Below, in pieces: positions 55,518 through 64,000 of a DNA stretch of 64,000 nucleotides. The stretch's first letter is position 1. The number at the start of each line of letters is the position of its first letter. The position numbers were made by a program, and so were the translations under genes. Source of the stretch: Purshia tridentata (taxonomy: Eukaryota; Streptophyta; Magnoliopsida; Rosales; Rosaceae); NCBI GenBank assembly GCA_003254885.1, contig QANT01003805.1, forward strand, positions 1 to 64,000. Direction: 5' to 3'. The notes below the pieces were generated by a model. It was not told where the DNA came from. It ran no database searches and worked only from the letters and a program-made list of their open reading frames with translations.

Positions 55518-57909
55518 CTAATCAAACTCATCTACAGTAAGCCAGTCATTTGACTCCTCGCCTTCTGAATCTTTCTCTTTTGACTGACCAGCCTTTTGCT
55601 GGCCAACCTCAACATCAGAACTTCTATTCAGCTGAACCCAGTCATTTGATCCATAGGCCCTACCGTCCTGTGCATGTGCTCGCCTTAGGCCTGATACTCT
55701 ACTAGAAAGGTCATTTTCATCGTCCTCTAAATCGCTGAATGAGATATCCTCTTCTGGTTCATCTTTTTTTGGGCCATCTACAAAAGTGCCAGAACTAATA
55801 CTTGCCTCTTCAGACCACTGTTCAGTGCTCTCTTCATCGTCCATCTTTAACCGTTCTGCTGTATTCACAATCCCAGTCAAAGCTTCCTTTTCTTGAGATA
55901 CGATATCCTCCCCTTGTGTCTCCCCAACCTGGATGTCCTTTTGAGATGACTTAAGACTCGACTTCTCAGAGTTATCCACCAGTGTTTTCCTCTTGTTTTG
56001 AAGCTTCTGCAGAAGTGCATCTCTTGCTTCAACAATCTGCAAAGAAATAATTCTTTAAAAATACTGCATTTGTTATAAAAATCGTTGGAAGCTGCAATGT
56101 GGGAATTGAAAAAAATATTCAAAGTGCTTTTCAAAACACATTTTATATATAATATTTCAAACACTGCTACCTAGCTTAGAAAATCCCTTCCAGTTACAGG
56201 ACACTTAAAAGAGTCACCGACTCTATTCTTGCATGGACTCGGTCGAAAGAAACACATGAGATTTAAACATTTTGAAGTTGAAAAGCTAGCTTAGACAAAT
56301 TAAGTGAATCAAGCACTCCGTTCCCTTTCGAAGAGATCAGTCAAACCACTACCCATATAACAAAAAACAATACAGTTCTGATTCCCATGTCTAGATAGGA
56401 CATTGTAGATCCCCCTATCTCCTATCTCCAGAAACAGATGCTATAACATTTACTATGAAGTTAAAAGAAATGCAAGGAACTCCGCTCAAGGACAAGCAAA
56501 GGAGAGACAGTTGGAGAAACTACAACAACCAATGAGGTTGCACAAGAGCAACTGGTGACAGGTAATGCACAGATCATGCCCATTTATGAGCTTTCACTTA
56601 CAAGGGCTGCAAGCTGCAGTAAGCTCAAATATGGTAAGATGCACCTACACACACATAGAATGAATTATAAATAAAAGTCAAACTCCATAGTGTCCTCCCA
56701 AAGCAAATTGTATTTAGGCTTTTATTCTGCATGTAAATATGGATAAGATAAGACTAATGCAACAAGAGGTGGAAGACAAACTTCTTGCCTTGGGGGTTGA
56801 TAGAAGCTCAAAATCTTGTTCATTTAGTCTTGGAAGCAACAACATGAAATAGATCATCCAAAATTGTTCCTCCCTCATGGAACTGCAAAGCCCGACTCTT
56901 AGATCCCTAAACCCTGGAACCAATCGCTCAACAGCAGACGCGTGCTCTCTCTGAGCACCAGACATTCTGAAATCTGCAATTAAAAAAGTTCAAAACCAAA
57001 CAGCATGATATTGGGAACATAAATGTCATGTCAATTTGTTTCAACTGGGATTAGTAAGTTCATTATCCTGTAATCCTATGTAGTGGAAGCAAAAGGAATC
57101 AGAGGTCTCCAATAACAATACCCTTATCTCTCATTCCAAAGTCCAAACAGAAAAGTATTACATAAAATGCATGCCAGCTTTCAAGAAATTGTAAATTCTT
57201 ATGATATAAATTTTAGCTTTTTCCTCAGCATAAAAAGGGCACAACTTTAAAAGTTCAATGTAAGCTGAACAGTATACTTCAAATTCACAATCCACAAATT
57301 CATATACAAACCTACCCAATACATACAAAGAAAATATGTAAACAAAACCAACATTGCATTCAATTTGAACAATAAAGTATGCAATCCTCACACAGAAGTG
57401 AAGTTTAAAACTTTACCCTGATCGACTGCTATTGGAAAGTCGGTCCAATAGTCTGGCATCCCCGAAATCTCGGAGACGAAACCGAGAAGCTCGTCCGAAA
57501 TCCCCGGCGCGGAACCGCCATCATTATCAACATCGTCTTCTATAGCTTCGTTCTGAAGCTGCAACAGGTTCGAAGCGAATTTGGAGATCTCCGTGACGGC
57601 TTTGTTGCTATTTGTAGAGAAAAGCGAGAGTCCGCTCCTGAAGCTCCCGCCGATCTCCGCAAGATCGTTTCGGATTCCCAAAAGCGCTTGCGATTGCGAT
57701 TGCGGCGACGACTGTGGTCGAGAGTTGGATGAGGGAACGGCGTCGTCTTGGGACGACGGCGGTGGAGCCAGGAAGCTAGCGACGCCGCGGAGTTGGCGGC
57801 CGATGGTTTGGCCGAGAAGCGACATGTCGTTTTGCGGCGAGGACGTTGGTGATTCGTCGGCGTCATGTGGATCGTCGTCGGGCTGAAGGGAACCAAAGAG
57901 CCAAGACAT
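55518..57909 (-). CDS. BSD domain-containing protein (plant)
   Basis: Three coding exons: 57909-57417, 56973-56789, 56036-55518, giving 398 residues with all frames continuous. The N-terminus MSWLFGSLQPD and the region RNDLAEIGGSFRSGLSLF followed by KFASNLL are characteristic of plant BSD proteins. The BSD domain (about 140-230) shows FPIAVDQG, DFRMSGAQREHASAVERLVPG and EQFWMIYFMLLLPRLNEQDFELL, with the paired aromatic residues of BSD folds. The acidic C-terminus ends SNDWLTVDEFD. BSD domains occur in TFIIH p62 and synapse-associated proteins; the role of this plant subgroup is poorly known. Intron 1 (56974-57416) is GT-AG. Intron 2 (56037-56788) begins with GC (AAG-GCAAGA) and ends in TTTGCAG, a GC-AG intron; the frame demands this junction (LLSTPK-IVEARD). 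Confidence 0.93.
56787..56788 (-). other. Non-canonical GC splice donor
   Basis: Minus-strand AAG-GCAAGA follows the last codon of exon 2. The rest matches the strong donor consensus AG-GYAAG, as is usual for functional GC donors. No in-frame GT donor gives the same continuity. Confidence 0.8.
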
Positions 57910-59192
57910 TGTTTGGCTTGCTTTTTTTGGTTTCTGGTGTTACTTGGAGAAAAGCAACAACTTCATGACACAAAAGGCTGAAGAAGAAGCTCTCTCTTTA
58001 TTATTATTATTTTTTTCAATTTATTATTTTTGGTTCTTTCTTACTCCGAGAGTCTGTGACTGACTGTGATTCTGTGAATACTCTATTGAGAAGCTACTGC
58101 ACTGGTTAAGTGGGTTTTGGACTTTTACTTTTATATTGGGTTTGTTTCGTAACTTTCGTTTCGCTGTTGGACGATTAAAACTCGTAAAATGACGACGAAG
58201 ATGATAACTTTAACGATTAATAAATGTATAATATATATAATATACCACACAAAAAATAATGTATAAATTTATAATACAATTACTTAATTACTTTGTACTC
58301 TGCTTAAAGGGTGTGGGCGAAAGCCAAGAGGTTGTGAGCTTGACACATCACCGATGGCTCTAAATAAATTTATTGTTTATTATTATAAATTATAATATTA
58401 GATCAACAGATCCTCCGCTTATTTTCCCTTACGGTTTTTTTATTTTTTATTTTTATGCAGCGGCTTTTTCTTTTTGGGTTATACAGGAAATCTCCAAAAT
58501 ATAGTACATATATATAGGTGAAATTATAAAATAGATGGGGAACCCACATTGGGTTGAGCATCCAAATGTGAAGTAATTAATAGAGCATTAGTCCCAAACT
58601 TTTGAATCATTATTCATTGGCAAAAAAAAAAAAAATTGAATAATTATTCCATATTTAGAGTTAGCGCAAGCACATTGGAGATACCATCATTTTAGCCACA
58701 GCCAAGGGGTCCTGCAATAAGGAAAAAAAGTAATGGCGGCAAGGAAGAAAATTGTAGTCCAAACGAATGATAACCAAGACCCACAAATCAAATTTAATGT
58801 ATCCTCATTACATAACTGTCTATCAACAATCACTTCTATCAATTATAGAGATCCTTAAAGGACCAAAGGACCAAAGGAGAGGGAGGAAAAAAAAGAAAAG
58901 AAAAACAGAAAAGGTTGAAATAATATTTCCTGCTCAAGTCTCAACAATGATAAAGCAGGTCAAAAGAATTTTACAGTAGCCCGAATAACATCACGCAAAT
59001 CACCAAATAGCTCAAAGTCCTCCCTCTCATATTTATTTAACAAAGAATATTAATCCTAGCTAACTACTGCACATACAAAACATATGGTACATGTTCGTCT
59101 CTCCAAATTTCCAATGATTAAATCTAAAACTGACTATTCTTTATGTTCCTTCCCCACATTGCTTGATAAAAATGTGTTCCTTGGACAACCAT
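57910..59192. other. Spacer between the BSD gene start and the clathrin assembly gene end
   Basis: It contains the BSD leader and promoter (57910-58150, CT/TG-rich), an AT-rich middle, and probably the 3' UTR of the ANTH gene (about 58950-59192). No ORF is supported. Confidence 0.5.
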
Positions 59193-62100
59193 CTACAAAT
59201 AGCCTGTATATGGATTGTATGCTTGGACAGGCATACCTGGGCCATAAGGGTGGACAGTGGCTCCATGGGGACTTCCAAAAGGATTCAACGACTGCTGCTG
59301 TTGTGGGCCCATCATCATCATCTGCTGCTGCTGCTGTTGCAACATGAAGGCTTGCTGCTGGTTGGCCATTGCTGCCATCTGCACAGAAGGTGGTGCAGCC
59401 ATTGTGTTGGACGCAAAAAAGGGATCATGAACTGGTGGTTGCATCATGCCACCAACCGCTGGAACAGGCTCCCATGGGTTGTAGCTCACATTCTGATTGC
59501 TTCTTCTGATTGCATCATCATACAGGCTGTCCAGTGTAAGCTTGTCCAACCCTCCCGCCTTCATTCAACAGTTGAAATGCGTCAGCAGAGTTCGCTCATT
59601 AAGAGAAAAAAAAAACACAGAAAAAAGAAGAGTGTATTGCTTGATAGCATAAGAACAACAATGTGTCAAGTTAAAAAAGCACCACCACTTTTGGCAGAGA
59701 AGCAAAAGCTTCTGTGTGCATTTGTGTATTTGTATTTGAGAGAGAGAGACACAGAGAGAGAGAGTTGGTAGGAGAAGAGTACAAGTTTGCTAGCAGCCAT
59801 GGCACTCTCATTTGAGCTTGGTGCTGTAACAAGAGCCAATTCCCAACCTGCACTTCCATTTGCTTGAGTTGGAGCCGTAGAAGTTGGTTGATCTGCTGCA
59901 AAAACCAAAATAGCATTTACCAATATACAATATATAACTTACTTATAAAAGGTTTTCTATTCCAAATTAAGAATAAAGAAGCTTTGTGCATATTTCTTGG
60001 GATAGAACTAGTTCAAGCTGACTTCAGAAGGCAGTAAATTGAATCCTCAACCTTCTGATGATTTTGAAAAGCTATAAATGATTAGAATAATTAGATTTGA
60101 GAGAGCGAGAAAGAGAGATCTTACAAACAGGAACAATAGCTAAAGCCATAGCATTCTTCTCGTCTAACTCTGAAGTATCTGGAACAGGATCATTCAAACC
60201 CTAGTGACAAAGAAAAGCATACCTAATTAAACTTCCAAGGATTCAGCTAAACGAAGAGTTTTCAAGACTACTGTATGACGTATTCAAGGAAAAAGACAAA
60301 AAAAAAAGGGTTATGAGAACTACCAGCAGATCAGGTGGTTCAGCTACAGGTGCTTCCACTTTTACTGGTTCAGGCAGAGGTGGTGAAGGTGGACGTGCCT
60401 CTGCCTCTTGGGTCATTTTATACTCTATGGCTAAGACTTCCTTGGGGGAAGAAATTCTATTTTCAGCCACCTGCCAGGTTAAAGATTGAACTTGAATGAA
60501 ATTGTAAACTTCATATATATCAAACAATAATTATTACCAAGAAAATGGAGATACAAAGGCATGAACGAATCAAAACTAGAATGAGATAAATCTGAATCGA
60601 TTAGCTAAGTTAAACTGGTCATTATAGGTTTTGATAATCAGTGACATCTGCTGATCCACTTCTCCTCGTTGGAAATAACATTGCAAAAATTGCCACTTTT
60701 CTTTCAAAAGGACTGAACTAAGAGGGAAAGGACTTTCATACCTGATCCTTGCGTACGGTTGAGACCCGGGGAGCATCTCTCACGTACTCTTCCATGGCTT
60801 GTAAAAATGATGCAGGGGGCTGCATTATGAACAAATTACTAAGTTAACATGAATTAATTTGAGAAATTTGTGAACAACACAAGGAAGGCAATATGTTGTC
60901 AAAGGCACCACAAGTAAAACAGTCAACCTGCTCAATCCTGATAAACTTTTCTCCACGGCCAATATCAAGACTTTTACATACTTCATAAAACTCTGATAGT
61001 CTCTCTGCCTGTAAAAAGCAGATGGAATGTAAATGTCAATATATGATATAATTCTCCACTGATTAGGACAGATATCCCACAAAAATTACCTGCTGCCCTG
61101 CCCTCCGATATATATCCAGAGCCTTCACAGCATCATTGCGTTGCATCTCAAAGAACTGTGATAGTTATGATTATCATATATGATTAGCTTATAGCGCAAG
61201 CTTCTAAATTTCTATTCTAACATGCAAAGATCATATCCTACCTTGTCAACCAAATTGACTGTTCCATCACTTATAGCTTGATAAATCTTGATGCTTTCAG
61301 AAGCAACCTAATTGTAATGATAGAAGACAATCAGAAGAGAAGTGAAAATATTGGCTAAACATTCAGCTAGAATTGTGGATAAGAAGTATAATTGCAAGCT
61401 TCGCCTACCATTGAAAGTGCTAACTGAACCACAAAATTATGAACTGCTGCCCCTTGTGGCTGCCAAAAAAGGATTCAATATATCACTAATAGGAAGTAAA
61501 ATGATATTCCAAAAAAACGTGTTCATTAATTGACACATGCTCAAACCCATCATCTGTAACATTATTCCATAAGTTAACACATGCTCAAACCCATATTCGT
61601 GTTTAGGCAACAGCACCATGGCATAAACCTATTTATTATGGAGTGGTGAAATAAAAGAATTACCTGGCAACCAAGAACACGAGAAAGAAGCTCTTGCAGA
61701 GCAGGCAAATGCACAAGCAATTCGGCAGTATCCAGATCTTTGGTCCTCTGCACCACAATATTTAGCTATGAAGTCACAAAACAATTCTTTAACAAGAATG
61801 TGAGTTTCAAGACATACGAAATGTCAACATGCCATTTAGAGATGAAAAGTTGTCATTATAGCTTCCCTTCAATGAAAGTCATTATGAATGAAAGTATAAG
61901 CTAAAAGAAAGCTGATATAGATGAAATAAAATTCTTACTGGGCGATCCATCTCAACATCATATTTCAACACACGAAAGCATTCCAATCTCTCCTCCAAGA
62001 ACAAGGCATAAGTACGGATCCAGGTGGAATAATCCCATGCTGGGCAGTGAAAAGGTCAGTTTTTAAACGGATAAATTGTATGCTTAAGATGGAATCAGGT

Positions 62101-63131
62101 GGGTGGAGAGGTACCATTTGGACTGGAATCGTCTTTGAAATGAGACAAGTTAAGCATATGGCTTCTACTTCTACCATAATTCATGAGTTCTTCGTGAAAT
62201 GTAGGGTCCACTTCCCTCAAAGCACGGTGAATAACAATCAAAGTTTTCAATGCAACCTAAACACCAACCAACAATCAGTTAGTCAAATTTCAATCAAGAC
62301 ACACACATAGATTATGAAGATTGAATCACAGAAAGATTAAAACTCCGATGAGCATTTGAGCCAGTGACCGCTTACAAATGATTATCAGGTTTACCACATG
62401 ATGAGCATATTTAGAACAATGAATTACAAACATCCTCAATCTTGGTCTTGACTCTCAACTAGGGATGAATTCTTTTACCAACATCTACAAATTTACTATG
62501 CCTTATCACTTGCTAAATACTACATACACAAGAGAATGCAACTTAGTGGTTACATATACCAAAGGACTCCTAATAAATTGAATCACATTCTTTATTTCTT
62601 AAATTAGCATGAAAGTTTTTGCACAATACTGTTTAACCAGATCATCAGAGAGTATTAATGACAAAATACACATACCGCCCAGTTATGTGTCTTCGCTAAC
62701 CTTCTGGCAAGAGCATGGATGCAGTATGCAACATCAGCCCGAGGTCTTGTAGCGGAAATAGCAGAAAAAATTGCTTCAAAAAGTAAAACAAAGAAGCTGT
62801 ATCAGTCCTGATTTACCAACACTTTCTTCTGGACGCGGATCATCAAATTTACAATATGAAAAGCCATCTTTATCAAAGTACCTCTGATGTATTTTTCCTT
62901 AGCTGGACGCTCAACATGATTTGTTGCTTTGACTATAGCAATATCCAATTCCTGTAAAATTCGATGCCCAATCACCTAAATCGGATGCTTCATGATTGAT
63001 AGAACCATCGAAAACAACTAAACAAATGGCAATACCTTGTAATCACTATTGACTTTGGCCAAAGAAACTGTGGTGGTGTCCTTGAGGGCTCCAAGTGCTT
63101 TCCTCAAGCTCTTCTGTGTACCTCCTGACAT
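59193..63131 (-). CDS. ANTH-domain clathrin assembly protein, AP180/PICALM type (At2g01600-like)
   Basis: Endocytic adaptor that binds PIP2 and recruits clathrin and VAMP cargo. Fifteen coding exons, frames continuous, 544 residues: 63131-63036, 62951-62882, 62773-62676, 62256-62115, 62039-61939, 61747-61664, 61459-61409, 61307-61242, 61155-61090, 61008-60928, 60819-60742, 60470-60324, 60200-60125, 59895-59783, 59558-59193. The start [22 protein letters not shown] is the usual ANTH beginning. ANTH domain about 25-290, with [17 protein letters not shown] and [22 protein letters not shown]. The tail has a Pro-rich stretch, a Gln/Met-rich segment from CAG/ATG runs, a DPF motif (HDPFFA, AP-2 type) and an NPF motif ([10 protein letters not shown] type), ending AYNPYTGYL. 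It resembles the PICALM1/ECA1 pair of Arabidopsis (subfamily from memory). No damage is seen. Confidence 0.96.
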
Positions 63132-64000
63132 TCTCTCTCCCTCCTCTCTATATCAAAATTCTACAACAAAGACCAACTCAGTCTGGCACGAAAAAAATAT
63201 ATTTAATCCAAATCAAACTGTAAAACTCACCCAGCCCTTAAATATCAAATTCACAATATGACAAACTTACAGAAAACTCAAAAAAATTATTCAAAACCCT
63301 AAGTTCCAAGTTCCAACTTCATAATTCAGATCGAATCAGTTAAAAAAAGGAATTGCTGACCACACAATATACCGAAAATTCACAAAGTGCCAAGCCAATA
63401 CTCAGAGACAGACTGAATTATCATTGAAGATTCAAAATCTAAAAAAGCAAACAAATTTTACAATAGAAAGTTCAAATTCAACAATAACAGAATGTTAGCA
63501 TCAGCTTTCATTGCAGAAAAAAAGGAAGGAATAATAAAATTAAATAATTGCAAAGTTGAAAAAGGACAGCAGCTACGCAGACACAAAGAGATAAAGATCT
63601 AGGCGAAAGGAAACACAATCTATGCGATTGAAACAACGCGTTTAGTGGTTGAAGCTCAGAACAAAACGAGGAGAAAAGGAAAAGCAAAGTGAAAGAGAAC
63701 CGAGAAATATCAGAAGCAGAAGGAGATCGGAGATCTTGACTTGCCTGAAAAACAAATGACCAGAGAGAGAGAGAGAGAGAGGAAGAGAACGAGGGAGGAA
63801 GGGAGAGTGGTCTGAGTCTAAGAGAGAGAGCAGAGAAAAGTCGACCAGAAACGAGTTCGGTTTGGTTGGCCCGTCGGCGTCTACGACAATTTAATTTAAT
63901 TTAACTTTTTTTTTTTTCTAAATTTCATTATTTAATTAATTATCTGAATTTTCCCATCTGTCAGAAAGACAGAAAATACGGCTCTGTAAGATGGGGAAGT
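63132..64000. promoter_or_regulatory. Leader and promoter of the clathrin assembly gene
   Basis: On the minus strand the leader is rich in CT/GA, with a (GA)n run at about 63760-63782 (CT on the coding strand). A possible 5' UTR intron donor (GGCAAGTC) lies near 63744 and would splice to an acceptor close to the ATG. Upstream of about 63880 the sequence becomes AT-rich. The transcription start was not determined. Confidence 0.4.

Noticed and set aside
57581-57886. Plus-strand ORF of 101 residues opposite BSD exon 1
   Set aside because: Shadow of the coding strand; the minus-strand exon has family motifs and splices in frame.
59084-59771. Plus-strand ORFs of 87 and 202 residues at the end of the clathrin assembly gene
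   Set aside because: Antisense shadows of CAG/CTG-rich last exons; His/Leu runs come from CAT/CTG codons opposite the Met/Gln tail.

Overview
The window is nuclear DNA of a flowering plant, most likely a eudicot. The evidence is AT-rich intergenic DNA, GT-AG introns, plant-specific gene families (a hybrid proline-rich protein, a subfamily XII LRR receptor kinase, a plant-type RIF1) and plant transposon families. The repeat families have a rosid or Rosaceae flavour, but the sequence alone does not prove the taxon. There is nothing bacterial: no operons, CRISPR arrays or rRNA, and no tRNA gene I could support.

Layout. Positions 1-16.4 kb are a transposon-rich gene desert: a CACTA-like end, a solo LTR (2716-5641), a probable older LTR (about 6456-7700), a PIF/Harbinger MITE (8667-9052), tandem repeats, a degenerate long-TIR element that may carry gene-derived sequence (about 11.8-13.55 kb) and a 2-kb hAT element with 8-bp target duplications (14044-16069). 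A non-RD LRR receptor kinase lies at 16482-19666 (minus). Positions 19.7-32.3 kb are again repeats: a solo LTR whose transcribed part holds a triplicated double-hairpin motif (23083-24940), a LINE RNase H fragment, three MITE or CACTA-type elements, a 0.8-kb TIR element with a nested LINE tail, and a small broken copy of RIF1 sequence.

The right half is gene-rich: RIF1 (32326-38072, plus, ten coding exons), CNOT10 (40257-45702, plus, six exons), a hybrid proline-rich 8-cysteine protein (49120-49893, minus), a BSD-domain protein (55518-57909, minus, with a GC-AG intron) and an ANTH-domain clathrin assembly protein (59193-63131, minus, fifteen coding exons). I rebuilt the exon structures by eye from splice sites and frame continuity. 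The genes are functionally unrelated (immune sensing, replication and telomere control, mRNA deadenylation, cell wall, unknown BSD function, endocytosis), as is usual in plants.

Most notable observations: (1) the covarying hairpin repeat in the 23-kb LTR; (2) a partial copy of RIF1's last intron and exon lying in RIF1's own upstream region; (3) a perfect E2F consensus about 70 bp upstream of the RIF1 start codon; (4) a GC-AG intron supported by frame in the BSD gene; (5) two hAT elements with exact 8-bp target duplications; (6) an inverted W-box pair just upstream of the TATA box of the immune-type receptor kinase.
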